Shown: piece by piece, positions 45,027 through 57,797 of the stretch
Layout of the letters: the number at the start of each line of letters is the position of its first letter
How positions within the stretch are numbered: the first letter of the stretch is position 1
Translations under genes and position numbers: made by a program
The notes under the pieces: generated by a model
Database searches by the model: none
What the model saw: the letters and a program-made list of their open reading frames with translations, nothing else
What the model was told of the DNA's origin: nothing
Assembly: GCA_030247885.1 (NCBI GenBank)
Contig: JAPDRO010000015.1
Location: forward strand, 310,001-374,000
Direction: 5' to 3'
Origin: Taxawa tesnikishii (nom. ined.)
Lineage: Eukaryota; Ascomycota; Dothideomycetes; Dothideales
Length of the DNA stretch: 64,000 bases

Positions 45027-46371
45027 TTAGAAGTCATCACCGCCCATGTCACCGCCCATGTCACCGCCACCGTCATCACCCTGGTCGTACTGTGCACTCG
45101 AGTCAGCAAGAACCCTCCAAACTTTTGGAAATCGCATCAACGTTCTCATCAGTCAGTTCCAATGACTGACTGACTGCTATCTCAACGCAGCTTCGATAGC
45201 ACAACACCCGCATGCGAAATGCGTATGCGGATGAAGCGTGCTATGCCTGACGGTAGCACTTGACGGCAGCTATAGAGGTGGACCAGGCGTAGCGCCTGAG
45301 CCTCGATGCTACCGCCGTAGCTGCGCAGTTGCATTGCGATAGCAGTCAACCAGCAACTGAGCTGTCTGTTGGTAACACTGATTGGGTCACTTACTCCTTG
45401 GTCGTAACCCTGTTGGTAGGCGGCATCCTCATGGTCGTCAATCGCGTCCGCAATCAACGCACCGCCAAGCAATCCTGCGCCAGCACCAAGCGCGATACCA
45501 CCCATGCCCATTCCGCCGCCGCCGGTCCTCCCAGCGGGCGCAGCTTGCGGGTAGTACCCGCCCTGCGGCGGGTATCCACCCTGTCCGTAGTATCCTTGCT
45601 GCGGCGCGTACCCGTACTGACGTTGCGGAGGACCCTGCTGGTAGTATGCCTGCTGCTGCGCAGGGTAACCGTGCGAAGCCGAATGTGAGCCGCCTGAGGC
45701 CTTACCGAGCAGCTTCCCCAGGAATCCGCCTTTCTTCCCGTCCCGATCACGTGGAGGCAGCTCTTGCGATCCGTACTGCGAAGTACCCTGGCCATACTGA
45801 GGCGCAGCGCCTTGTCCGTACTGAGGGGCCGAGCCCTGGCTGTAGTAGCTGTCCGCAGCGCCGCGATCGCTGGAGCCTCCTCCACGTGCGCGTGCCTCCT
45901 CCTCTGCTTGCAGTTTCCGCGCTAGGGCCTCGTCGTCGCTAGCATTATGCGAGCTGCCGGGTGTGCTACCGCCATAAGGGTTGTTGGAGCCAAGACCGCC
46001 TTTTTCGGGCCCGGTTGTGCGCGAGGAGTTGTGGTCGTAGCCTGGTGGTGGACCCGGAGGTGCGCCGTCGCTGGGTGGTGGATAGACGGGTTCGGTGGGG
46101 CGCTCCCATTGCGATTTCTTGGTGTAGATGTTCACGTAGAACCACTCTTTGTACTGGTCTGCTATAGCGGTGAGTTGACGAGGCATTGGGGAAGCAGCCA
46201 GGCGGCGGGTTGGAGGAGAATATAGGAGCGAGGGGTGCAGACTGACCATTCCACTGAGCTCTCCAGCCTTCTGGCACCTTTGGTGGTGGAGGGCCCTTTT
46301 CGATGTCAGTACGTTTGCTTGCACAGCGAGCCATGCAGACATACCGATGGTGGGGCGTAGGCGTCGGCCAT
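45027..46371 (-). CDS. WW-domain protein with Gln/Gly/Tyr-rich tail
   Basis: Four exons, 46371-46345, 46295-46247, 46158-45395 and 45089-45027, give 300 aa. The WW domain is assembled across three exons: VPEGWRAQWN then DQYKEWFYVNIYTKKSQWER and a Pro-rich segment. WW domains bind proline-rich ligands. A helical charged segment (DDEALARKLQAEEEARARG) follows, then Gln/Gly/Tyr-rich repeats (YGQGAAPQYGQG, YAPQQGYYGQGGYPPQGGYY) and a small Gly/Ala hydrophobic stretch MGGIALGAGAGLLGGALIA. The last exon ends GDDGGGDMGGDMGGDDF. The Gly/Ala stretch followed by an A-D-A-I-D-D-H-E-D segment is typical of fungal WW proteins thought to touch membranes. Precise role unknown. Unspliced, the frame would run to 45182 with an unlikely tail. 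Confidence 0.88.
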
Positions 46372-46485
46372 GGTTGTGGCTGTGGTTGTGGTCGTGGCCG
46401 TGGCCGTGGTCTTGTATGTGATTGTGTAGTGAGAGGAGAGGAGAGGAGACGAGAAGAGAAGAGACGAGAAGAGAAGAGACGAGAA

Positions 46486-46509
46486 GTTCAGTTCAGTTCA
46501 GTTCAGTTC
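46486..46509. repeat. GTTCA pentamer array
   Basis: Nearly five tandem copies. Confidence 0.92.
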
Positions 46510-46830
46510 GGGGAGATGGTGTTGGAATGTGTAAAGCAAAAGCTCGGATGTGTCTTAAGAAGACGGCCGCAAGCAATACAACACAGCGCTAAACGATAAG
46601 AAGGCAGGGAGGTGGAAAGAAGGAAGGTGATGATCGAGTGATTGAGCCAAGCGGCGGGGTACGTCATGTGATGCTTGGCGGTACGTCTTCTTGCATTCAA
46701 AGGGTCCGATATACACACTAGTCACCAATCATCGAACACCAGCTCTTGACCCACTACACTACGCCGCAGTGTGGCTAAGAGCTCGTGAACACGTGTGCTT
46801 CTCTCTGAACTTTTTACCGAGGTTAAACGA

Positions 46831-46913
46831 GAAGAAGGAGAAGAAGAAGAAGAAGAAGAAGAAGAAGAAGAAGAAGAAGAAGAAGAGAGGAGGAGGAGGA
46901 GGAGGAGGAGGAG
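46831..46913. repeat. (GAA)n followed by (GAG)n triplet tract
   Basis: About 18 GAA units run directly into about 9 GAG units, an 83-bp purine tract on the plus strand. Confidence 0.95.
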
Positions 46914-47011
46914 CCCTCGGGCTTAAATGTCGTGGCGCGTGTCCGTCTGTGGTTCTGGTATCATGCTAAATAACACCCACAACAACAGTCCCTCGTCTCA
47001 CTCATCCACTT

Positions 47012-50000
47012 CTACTCGGCCCCCCAATTCGCGCTGTTCACATAAAAGCTCATCTCTTCATCTCTCATCTTCTTCATCTCCTTGTCTACAGGATCCACCT
47101 CAATCACATCCTTCTTAGTCTTCTCTCTGTGTTCTTCCCGCACGAGCTCGTAGCCGAGCACATCCGCGCGCCAGGCCAGCCCGCACATCTCACACTCCAC
47201 CACCCTCACTCTTGGCGAAACCCTTGCCCGATTTCCGCATCTAAAGCACTTGAAATCGCATTTCTCGCACATTGATGTACGAGACAGGACTCCGCACTCT
47301 TTACACACGTATCTGAAAGCCTGGAGGTAGTCGGCTTGCTTGCGTAGAACAGCTGCTTCGAGGGGAGACGTGAGCTGGGCTCTGAGGGCTCTGGCTTGCA
47401 ATATGGAGGAGTCCGCGAGCGCCGCATGCAGCGTCGCCGGCGGTCTTTCGGTGCGCAGGAGCGAGGGGATGCGGCTGCGCGAATGTTTGTCGTCGCCTTT
47501 GAGGGTGTAGTATCCCTGGTCTTCGGTGGGCTTGTACGCGCAGTCGAGATGGCATTGCTCTTCCTGCTGCCGGGACAATCTGAGTGAGGCTGCTAGCGCG
47601 TCTTGAAACTCGGCGGCTTGCTTGCGTAGGATGGGGCGCTCACGTCTTGCTTCGGCATCAACCTCGTCGGCCTCCTGGAGGAGTGTTGCTGCTTTCAAAG
47701 GAGATGTCCCGGCTTGTGCGGCTTCTGCTCGCTTGACGTGGGACTCGCACGTGGGGATCCCTGGAGCCGTGTAGTTGGGTCCTTGGACTACTTGACGAAC
47801 AGGTAAAGAGCCCATCCGGCGAAGCGAGAGCTCTCCCGAGTCGAGGAACGGCTGGAGCCTGACGGACTCATCTTCCTTCGAGTTTGCCGGCATAAAAGCT
47901 CGATGCATGGTGAATCTGCTCAACGAGGGCATGCTGATTTCAGCCTCGTCTTGGTTGTCGACAGTCAGCAGGTTTAGTCTGCAGTTCTCTGTGCCGATAA
48001 GAAGCTTTGCATGATCAGGGCTGAAGGAACCGGACATGACAGCGGAGTTGAATGATGCGACATCCTTGATATGCATGTCCTCATCAGCTGCGTAAGGGTT
48101 CCAGCACTTGACAACACCGTCGGATGAGCCGGTGTACAGCCTTGTGCGGTTCTCACCCCACGAGAGGAAGCGGATACCGGTGTCGGCTTCCCACCGATAC
48201 TTGGTGTGAGGGATCACACTCAGACACTCCCCATGTGTGAGCACACGCTGCGGGCTTTGATGCCTGTCCACGTAACGGCAGTCCCACACGAAAGCCTTGC
48301 CATCGGTACTGCCAACTGCGACCAGGTTCTCATCATAAGGACAGTAAATCACATCGTTGATGTCGTAGGCTGGGCATTCAAGCTCCATGTTGTAGCTCGC
48401 TCTGGCTCCACCTTGACCGGGTGCGTACAGACGCACGACTGATTGAGTGCCCTTGTTGACACGAGCGTTCGGTACAGTCGCTGTCGCAAACGCGGTCCTG
48501 CAATTCAATACGGGATTCCATGTGACGTCGAACACGGCGCCTCCAGACCTGCCCATCGGTATGCGCGCCCCTGTTTCGACATCCCACAAGCAGGTCTCTC
48601 CTTGCACGTCTCGAGAAATGTCTTCCTCATATCTCTGTTCTTTTTCACAAGAGAACCCCGCAAGCAGGTACTTGAACTGAGAGCCTGTTCCCCACCTCAG
48701 CGCCGATGGATACGTTGCAAGCCCTGTAATCTTGTTCGGCGACAACGTTGTCAGCTGCTCATAACCCTTTTTTCTGCTGCGAACGATTCTGATACTGTCA
48801 CGTCCAGAGTATCGGCAGCCTGTGGCGAGAATGCCAGTGCTGCTGATGGATAGAAAATCCACGGCAGCCTTGTGCGGTATCTTGTACATGAGTTTGATGG
48901 AATCTGTGCTTTCGAGATTATTCTGGTTTCGGATTTTGTAGGCATTGACGCAGCCATCGACAGCAGCAGAATACAGACGGTCGCTGTTAGGTGAAAATGC
49001 GACTTGCTGCACAGTCATGAAGAGTCTTGGATCCAAGCATTCCCTCATAGACTGGAGCGCGTTAACTCCACTCTTGACCACCGGACGAGCTACGTGATGC
49101 TCGGGAAGTTCCCGAACCTCATTCTTGTTGCCGATGAGGAGGTTCCGCGGGTTGTTGTACTGTTGAGACTGCGGATCTGACTCGCACACAGCCCCGGCTG
49201 CAAACATGTTGCCATTAGGTGACCAGCTCACAGTTGAGACGTCCTTAGAGAATTCATCTTGGTACTTGACTGGGCGTAGTGTATCGAAAACGTAATTCTT
49301 CACCAGGTGCTGGATTGTAGGGACGGACGTTAGATGCCTAACTGGGCGTAGGCCACGAAGGTCTTGCCGCTCAACGGCATCCTGAAGGGCTTTAGAGGTG
49401 TTTCGAGAGCGAACGCCCCGCTCTCCAAGCTCTCGACACCTCAATAGAGTGTCGAGTGAGGGTGCCGGTCGTCTGGGCTGTAAGTGGATGTCAGGATCCA
49501 TCGGCTCGCCGGCGCCCAACTCTGTCTCCACACTTGGATACACCACTGGACTTTCTGTGATTGCAAGGGATTTGATAGCATAGGAAAGCCCAACAGTCGT
49601 CTTCCGCATCGGTCTCTTCCTCGGAGGAGTAGCTACGCCTGACACAGGACTATCAGAGGCGCTCACGGAGATAGTAGGCTCGGTTTGGTTTGGTGTATGT
49701 GCCGGTAGGGAAGGTCGGGACGCAGAAACTGGTATGCTTCTTTCGTTAGGGAGTTGCACTCCTTTATCTTTGGCTCTGACGAAGTTGGTAGACCACCTTA
49801 CTTGCAATGCACCTAAACTCCTCCCAGGAAACTGTGATATTATCTGTGACCATGGAAAATCCAGTTCTCCTTTCAGCCGTTGCAACCGCGTATCCTCCTC
49901 GGGTGTCCATGGGTGCCAGTGTCCTTTCTTACCTGGCACAGTATTTACAGAAGCAAAGTCGCTTGGTTTTGGTAGTGATACTGGTCGTTGTGGTGGCTGT

Positions 50001-52012
50001 GCAAGGGAAACGATCCGCGAAAGATGGCTGTCAGCGACATTTAACGCCGCGACTGTGGCTCGCTCGCCGAGGGAGAGCCTTTGCGGCCTCGCCTCAGACG
50101 GGCTGATGATCTTTTGGGCTGTTTAGATGGCTCCACCTCGATTGTCTGACGTCTCCGCTTGTTGAGGGCAGTCATCCGCGTAGCTAGGGAGGCCTGAGTC
50201 CTACCTTGAAAGTAGGTGGGTATCTCAGGCCATGGCACCTTTTCTTGGCGGAGCTTCCAAAGAAGGTCGTCCTCTTCTTCTGTATAAGGAACCCCATGAT
50301 TTGACTGCGCGGCACCCGTTGGCAGGCGATCACCATTCCGGAGCGCCTGCGTTACTCTTCCAATGACGAGGACAGCAGCAGAAGTTGATTCATGATTCAT
50401 GCTTTGCGGCAATCGATTATGCACCCCTGGTGTGGTTCCACTTCGTTGGTGAGTCGTGTCTCTCGCTTCCGCTTCTTTAATGGTGCTAGTGAGAGCAAAA
50501 CCATGAGGGAACACCTTCCGCATGTTGTCTAAATGTCGCTCCTGCGTGCTTGCCCTAGCGAGACCATTGCTGGTCTTGGCGCTTTCGATGCTCTGAACAG
50601 GAGTTTGTTGCGAAACGGATGCTCCGCGCTGGGACGAAGGAGCCAGGCTGTTTCCTAAGGAATTGGTCTGTGTGTAGTGTCTTTCGTGACTCCATTTCGC
50701 CGGCTTGGTCACCCCTGCTTTGCCGTTGGTCTGGATGACGTGGTACGACTTTCGGGATTGTCGGATACTTCAGGTTGAGCACCCTCTACACGCGGCTTCT
50801 TGGTGGGCATCTCTGAGGTAGTGGGAAGACCGCTGTGATGTGCTTTACGCTTTATACTCTCTTGAGCCGTAGTAGGCACACCAACAGCAGATGTCCAACC
50901 TGGTGCAGTGTGGCGCGAGGCGCCGTCGCCTGCTTGTGGAACCGCTGAAGGTGGAGGAAAGGCGGATGCATCGATCGGTTGTCTCGTCACGTTTTCCATT
51001 TGACCGCTCGCGGGATCTCTGTTCGAAGAAGCACCGCTCAGAGTGATGCCAAGTGAGTCTTTTGAGGATTCTCTCGCTGAGAGGGCGCGCTCCGGTGTTT
51101 GAACCTTCCAACCCTGCGACGTTGCAACCACATTCGTTGGGCGTCCTGGTACTGAACTTATTTTCAAGGCGGTAGCGACAGATGTACTTTGACCTGCTCG
51201 CGGTCTGGAAGCCCTTACAGACTCCCTGTCTTGCCCTTGACATCCTTCAGAACCCTCGTTCCCTTCGCTACAGCCTGATGAGCCACAACAGCAGAATCAT
51301 CGTCGGCTTCGTCTATAGTGCCGGCCACTCGATCAGCAGCAAACTTGCGCTCCTTCTCGGCTTTTCCTAGCCGTCGCGCGGTCTCCTTGAGATTCCAATC
51401 CTGTGAAGCTTGAAGCAAACTCGCGTTGTCCGGCTTGACCAGTTCTCGCTCTTGACTGCGCGCAACGCTCGGAGTTGATGGTCCTCTTGATTTGGCATTC
51501 TGAGCGCCAGTCTTGGAAGGTTCGAGTGTTTGAGCGGATCTGCTCTCCTTATTCGGCGCCTTGCCTACTCCTGCTTCCGTGCCTTCGCCATTCTTTGCGC
51601 CAGCAATCTGTTGTACCTCGTGTGTTCGAATCTGAAAGCCTTTCACCTCATCCTCATCCTCGTCGACAGAAGGGGCTGAAGTACGGCGGTTAGCCTGCTG
51701 GAATCCAATACCGTTCGACCCTCTCTTTCTCTTTCGGTCTGGTGGTGCAACAGGAACGCTCGGCCTTGTTGTTCCCACGACTTCCACAGAAGTATCTGAG
51801 TCGCTGGCTTGAGTGTCATCGGTAGTGTCCGGTGTGATGTATCTTTCCTCCGGCGCATATGTGACCTTTGGCTGTGGTGGGGCAGCGGCTGGCGTTCGTG
51901 CAGGTGCTCTGCAATTCTGGAAAGCTGGACGTGAAATGCGAAGGGGAGCTGTGGAGCGCCTTTCAGGCTCTGGACTGCTGGTAAGATCAATAACCTCATG
52001 GTTCCTTGACAT
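47012..52012 (-). CDS. large nuclear-type protein: two SANT/Myb-like domains, WD40 repeats and C-terminal zinc ribbons
   Basis: Exon 1 (52012-51219) is disordered and starts MSRNHEVIDLTSSPEPERR; a 62-bp intron leads to 51156. The frame then passes through PTKKPRVEG, a first SANT-like helix bundle (PYTEEEDDLLWKLRQEKVPW), and a second (HWHPWTPEEDTRLQRLKGEL). A WD40 propeller follows (DVSTVSWSPNGNMFAAGAV, GGAVFDVTWNPVLNCRTAF, IRFLSWGENRTRLYTGSSDG). The end has CKECGVLSRTSMCEKCDFKC, CFRCGNRARV and CEMCGLAWRADVLGYELV, probably zinc ribbons. About 1,645 aa. Two spots need one base each to stay in frame: 50712-50715 and 50122-50124; otherwise it would split into three genes, one (from 49939) lacking any ATG. 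The layout suggests a chromatin or ubiquitin-ligase substrate-receptor protein; kinship with DIM-9/Raf1-type WD40 proteins is only a hypothesis. Confidence 0.72.
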
Positions 52013-54319
52013 TGCGAAAGCGTATGCTGGTTCCTATGTACAAGTGGGAACCTTTGTATAAGCGGGGATGTCTCATGTCGCGAAGTAGGAGTAGAAGGAG
52101 AAGAAATTAGTGTAGAATTAGCAGATTTTCACATCTTTCTTCACTGATCCGTTTTTAAGATCTCATAGTTCTTTCATTCATTGAAGTTGTTCGTGAGGTG
52201 ACGTGTGGAAGAAGGATCGGGATCACTCATGGAAGTCGCGTTTCACGCGTTGCGACGCCAAGCCTCCATTTTGATCTTATCGCCGTGAATTAATTAAATG
52301 GTTGCATAAGTTATATGAGTGGTCACTTGCTTGTGCACATGCCATTGCAGATTGCAAGATGATCTTGGGCCTGGAGAGAAGGAGCATTGGGGGCAGCTGG
52401 TTACACGCACCAAATTTTCTAACACGATATACTTGCGACGAGAACTCAACCCGTGGGAATATTCAGACTGTGGCGCCTGGGTCTCGTTGCAGGCGCTGGT
52501 AGAACGCTTGGGGTGCGCAGAGCGACTTTCACCGAGCGGTCCTTCAAATCCGATTCCCGCTACCTGTATAGCTTCTCACGTCTGGTGTTCGCCTTGTGAC
52601 TATCACATGCGTATCGCAATCGATATCGCTTTTGACCCCCTTCCAGCGGTCGATATGGAACCATGTGCCTTATACTGTCAGATGCAGACAGGGGAGTGAG
52701 AGACGTGAAGATCGAGATAGCCAAGCCTGCTGAGTAGAGTGGGCCCTGTCCGCAGATGACGCTTGCGAAGGCACGAAAGAGGACTCAGCTGCTATGCAGC
52801 TAGTAGGATGATCGTCTGAACGTCGCTAGGTAGCTCGTGTAATTGGAAGATAGCCATGCATGGAACAACAAGTTTTTCTGGGACTCACTACGTTAATCTG
52901 CAAGACACGTAAACCTTTTTCATGCGCAAGCGCTCCACAGAGCGCGAGGAGACTGTGTCGAGAGAAGCACAGGGAGGAGCACTACGAGGAGAGCGAGGGA
53001 GAGTGCGAAGAAGCGCAGAACAAGCGCAATTGAGAACGCAACGCAAAAAGGGAGGCGAACGGCAAGGAGAGAACATAGAAACCTTGCGAGAAACGACGCG
53101 AGAGATGTGCGAACAAGCAGGTCAATGGATGCAACGGCAGTCTCCATTCGAGCAGTCGCAAAAAGCCTGCAAATTCCCGAGATCACCGTTCGAAAGTGGT
53201 GCAAAATGATGAGATGCACCGCAACGAGCAAAAGATTCGGTCGTTTCGACCCTATCGAAAACGTTTTACGTTTGTCGTTTATACGCTGTCTTTTTTGGTC
53301 CATGCAGTACTAATTCAGACAGAGGCTATAAGCATCCAAGGAGCTAGCGGTATCTGAATGTTCGTCGTTGAAATATGCGGTACTGGGCAACAACTCTAGT
53401 ATGAGCTGCGGCTTCCCGGCTTAAGTCTCGCAGAGCGAACGGATTGTGACATAATCCCTTAGACAGGGGACAACGTACGATTTGTTAGAAGGGCCCTCAA
53501 CTTCGGGGTTAAATAGTTTCATGCAGGCATGATCCCTTTTCGGCAAAAAATTGAATTGCAACTCTTGTTAGCACTCCTGCCCACTTTTCCCTGATGGTCC
53601 CTCCTTCATGCGACAGCAGTGTTGCTCGTCGCCAACGACTCTTGGCGTTCGCAGCAATAGTCATATGACAGCGTCCTCGGAGGCGCCGACTCCGAGGGCG
53701 GATCGCTTCCTCCAGCACCGATATTACTCCGGGTCCTTGGTGATTCGATCCACGCACGCACACGCACACCAGTAAGCCGTTGCAAAGGTCGAGCATCAGG
53801 ACCGAATACCCTGCAAGTGCATGCATCACGGCTGACGAAAGGCCGCAGAGCTCGTTGGCGGTCGCAGTCTACGGTGTGGTTCCGGGAACGCGAGTAGGCG
53901 TGGTCCTCTTGTAGCAGTTCCCCAGTGGCCAGTCGTGGCCGGCATTATTTCCATGGAGATTGAGGATCCAGAAGAGGTTAGGAAGGCACACCGGTAGAAG
54001 GGGCGGAGTGGACACAAGAGCAGATCGCACCACTAATCAATGCCTTTGGGATCCTGGTTACTCCGGTCGCAATGATGCCTCTTCCAACATTCTTCCACAT
54101 GGTGTTCTTCCTCTTCCCACTTGGATTGGCACAACACCGTATCGTTGCGATTTTTCTTCCTCTATACATTCGCTCAAAATCCAGTTCGCGGATCCTACTG
54201 GCTTTCGAGTACTCTCCTACGACCACAACGTCGACCACGCAATTCCTGCTTTTTGCTTCTTTTCATGGCCCCTACTACCACCGTATACGCAATCCAGCAA
54301 GCTGGCAGTTCGGTCCTCT
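52013..54319. other. 2.3-kb gene-poor stretch
   Basis: Contains the promoter of the SANT-WD40 gene and the 3' flank of NCE101. Frames such as 52319-52699 (plus) and 53509-53829 (minus) match nothing I know. A helix-turn-helix-like peptide around 53107-53313 is listed separately. Confidence 0.45.
53107..53313 (+). other. helix-turn-helix-like fragment, possible DNA-transposase remnant
   Basis: The frame reads SIRAVAKSLQIPEITVRKWC, which fits the spacing of a psq/pogo-type HTH (S-x-R-x-V-A-x-x-L-x-I-P-x-x-T-V-R-x-W). The preceding plus-strand sequence from 52922 is strongly Arg/Glu-rich. No DDE domain, terminal inverted repeats or target duplication is visible, so this is at most a remnant of a plain DNA transposon or of a host HTH gene. 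Confidence 0.25.
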
Positions 54320-54579
54320 TTAAGAGTCCTTAAACCCACCATCCATACCCATAGCTTTCCGGATCCTCCTCTGCAAGGCTTCCATAGTCTGCTGAGGGTT
54401 GTATCCTTTCTCCTTTTGCTCACGATTAATACGCGTACCAGCTGCAGCAACACCAACAGACAGAGCAAAGACTGGATCAAGGTTTCTATCAAAGACGTGT
54501 CAATATCTGCCGTGGGAAGAAACCTTTACACCATCCAGACTTACTTAGAGATGATGTACGCGTAGCGTGGAGCTGACAT
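54320..54579 (-). CDS. NCE101: Nce101-family small protein (non-classical export protein 1)
   Basis: Two exons, 54579-54545 and 54485-54320, around a 59-bp intron, give 66 aa. The sequence MSAPRYAYIISKNLDPVFAL then SVGVAAAGTRINREQKEKGY and TMEALQRRIRKA is the whole conserved family core: a short N-terminus, L-D-P-V-F-A, a hydrophobic helix, R-I-N-R-E and an amphipathic end. In yeast the family was linked to secretion of proteins lacking signal peptides; the biochemical role is not settled. Neither exon is long enough to be found by a simple frame search. Both splice sites are canonical. Confidence 0.88.
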
Positions 54580-55339
54580 TCTGGCGGAGTTGTGCGTGGA
54601 AAGACACCTGTTGGGCTTGCTGAAGATCTTTTACAGCAATTTGCGAACAGCTGGCGTGTACAACAAGCGGTGTTGAGGCTATTGTGGCATAGAACAATAG
54701 GAAACGATGAAATGAAGTGGAAGCTGCAAAGTTCCTTTCACCTCGGCTGTCGACTAGCTTGGCGTACCATGGCACATTAGCCGCATGCGGATGCGGAGAG
54801 AACAACGCCCTGTGGAGCTGCTCCCGATAAGCGTCTGAGGCTGGGATATGAGCAGGCAAAGCACAGGATGCAGCGCCTGAACACAGGCAGGCATATGGGC
54901 ATAAACGTCAGTAGGTATGAATACGAGATTCCAAGGCCAACTCAGAGTCATGTTGACAGAATGTCGCGATGGTGTCGGCCCCAGGTACCTTGAGACCTTA
55001 TCATGTGAACAGCTGAATCACAGGAGCACGTCATAGTCACAGCGTGATAGGGGTGCGGCAATAGGATACTGGCAGCACGGTTTGGTCACTACCCTACAGA
55101 ACTATTCGCAATGCATGAAGCCGAAACCGGCCGTCAAAACTGTCCGCTCCCTCTGCCCTCGTGTGTCTGGTCTGCCTCGTACCGGCATCACAGCTGGGCA
55201 TCGCCCGTCCCTGCCGTGTCCAGCTCAAATCCTCCCATAATGTCCATCAAACAAGGAATGTACCGTGAGAACAAAAGCACCGCGACGCCTAAACGCACAA
55301 GAGGGAAAGTCGCATGAAGTCGTTGTCGTCAGGAGGTAT
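54580..55339. other. spacer between NCE101 and ATG8
   Basis: No supported gene on either strand. Confidence 0.45.
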
Positions 55340-55887
<548 letters not shown>

Positions 55888-56500
55888 TTTGGCTGTGGTG
55901 TGTGTGTTTGTTTGCGGTTGAGGGTTTGAGAAGGGTAGGGTGACGGTTGTAGATAAACCGGGGGTGTTTGTGGGAGGATGCAGGTGGCAGGGTTGTAGAT
56001 AGACGGGTGGTGAAGGTGTAGGCAGCAGACGGTCAAGAGCGTGGGGCACAACGGATGACACAGCCCAGTCGGTGAAGCTTGACTTATGTTAGCGCTAGTC
56101 CGTATCAAGAAACTCACGTCACGTGTAAGACACGATCCGATAGTTCAAAGAAGCTTCCGTTCATGCGTGCCATTTGCAGCCTTGTTGCTCGCGTCTATCT
56201 GAAGCCACATCCGGTCGATAGATGAATGACACAGTTCTTGCAGGCTTTCGGTGCAATGACATGCCATTAAATCATTGAGCTATCCACAACGAAGAAGGGA
56301 CATCCTGATGTCGCTTAATCAACTAACTGACTCTGACTAAATAATTGCCTGCCATCAGAAGGCCGCAGCAGATCCCTGCTTCCCAACTCCCGCGTGCACC
56401 TCCTCAGCCCCTGCCAAGTCCAGTACCGTCCCATATGCCAAAGAAACGTGGTATCAAATAGGAAACGTCGCTTTCGTACATTCGAACGAAAACCGAGTCC
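55888..56500. other. spacer between ATG8 and PEX16
   Basis: No gene recognised. It holds the ATG8 promoter and the 3' flank of PEX16; a minus-strand frame here is just the ATG8 leader read through. Confidence 0.5.
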
Positions 56501-57797
56501 TTAGAGCGTAGCCGTAGGAAAATAATACTGGTCCCACAGGAACTCGTAATCTTCGATGATGCCACCCACCATGTCCAGCAAAGGCTTGTTGCGGAGCTTG
56601 CCAGTGACTGTGTGTATCCAGGCCCTGCTCTCAGTCAGTGTCGTTGTCGAGAGTAGTCAAATGGAGGAACATACTTGGTGAAGGTCTCATAGAATGCGCC
56701 CCTCATCAGCCACCAGCCCAGAGCCCAACCGCGCTTTCTGAGCTCCTCTTTCTCTAATGCAGTAAGCCCCCTGAGGCCGCCTGCTCTTCGCTCTTGGAAG
56801 TCTTTCTTCGCCAGTTGCCGAGCTCCGTACTCGATGCTCAGTCCTAGCAACCATGGCTGCCAGGCTTTTCTGTTTTTACTGCTCCAGTATTGCATTGCCA
56901 AAGCGTATATTACCGGCCGGACGATATATAGGCATTCTGCAATTTCTCCATTGCCTGTGACGCGATGCAGTAGTGCTTTGGGTGGCTTGATATCATCTGC
57001 CGTCAACACCTTGGATAGCAGGTAGTTAGAAACGTCTGAGGAAGAAGGCAAAGTAGGCAAGGACAGGCCAGTTCTGGGCATCGTCCACTGTGTCTCCTCC
57101 GATCGTTCGGAAGGCGGAGATTCCAGTCCGCTCACGGCATTGTCTTTCTCTTCCAGTGTGCTCGGATCCACCTCTCGTTCCGGCAACGGAGGGCTTAACA
57201 ATGGCCGCGAGTTGGTGAGCCGCAGAAGCAACAATCTGCATATAGCCTTGATGAACTCCAGTACCACGACTACCCTCCAACGTGCCTTCTCTGACCGTCT
57301 CTTTGCGCCCATTTCACAAAGCAGTTCCGTATATTGGATGACTTGTAGGGTAAGCGCAAGGCGCTTGTAGGCTGGCGATTTTTGCGCCCAGAACCGGGTG
57401 TACCGGGTATGTGGTGACGGGTGCGGCCTCTGAGCCTTTGGAAGTTGCGCGACTGCGCGTGCCAGAAGGAGTCATGGTAGATAGACAGTAGTTGCACGCC
57501 CGAATGTACTGATAGTGGTCAGTGGGCCGTCTTCAGGACACGCGCGTATATATCTACTTGATTCGGATGCGATCTCTGCGTCTCGGAAACGTCCTGCCCA
57601 AGAATTAGCAACCCATTCCGCTAGATTGTCCGAGATCGCATACCAGGAATGATGTACGTGAGTGATCGCAGAGCGCCCTCCAATTGTCCGACCGAGCTCG
57701 CGTTCTTGACTACCATGTCCTCATATTGGCGCAAGTACTTCGCCGGCAGCGCAAGGGCTTCCGACGTCTTTGCAGACGCCTGCCTGTAGAAGTCCAT
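56501..57797 (-). CDS. PEX16: Peroxin-16, peroxisomal membrane biogenesis
   Basis: Integral membrane peroxin acting in membrane-protein insertion and, in fungi, peroxisome number. Four exons: 57797-57644, 57593-57558 (only 36 bp), 57508-56675 and 56624-56501; about 383 aa. Exon 1 reads AKYLRQYEDMVVKNASSVGQ and ALRSLTYIIPG; exons 2-3 continue RFRDAEIASESIHSGVQLLS. At about 57466-57469 the frame slips: after SIYHDS the family sequence ARAVAQLPKAQRPHPSPHTR continues one base out. Beyond that, LTLQVIQYTELLCEMGAKRR, WWLMRGAFYETFTK and the last exon PLLDMVGGIIEDYEFLWDQY agree with the family. One extra base restores a single frame. Divergent from the FAR1-HD gene, 244 bp start to start. Confidence 0.9.

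Larger units (their letters stand above)
46372..47011. promoter_or_regulatory. microsatellite-rich upstream region of the WW-domain gene
   Basis: It lies between the WW-domain start and the 3' end of the SANT-WD40 gene and holds four simple-sequence arrays in 540 bp: GTGGYN (46371-46412), a purine-only GAGAGGAGACGAGAA block (46431-46485), GTTCA pentamers (46486-46509) and GAA then GAG triplets (46831-46913). No coding frame is convincing. Confidence 0.55.

Noticed and set aside
52920-53303. Minus-strand frame rich in Leu, resembling a membrane protein
   Set aside because: It is the mirror of an Arg/Glu-rich purine-biased plus strand; hydrophobicity follows from base composition alone.
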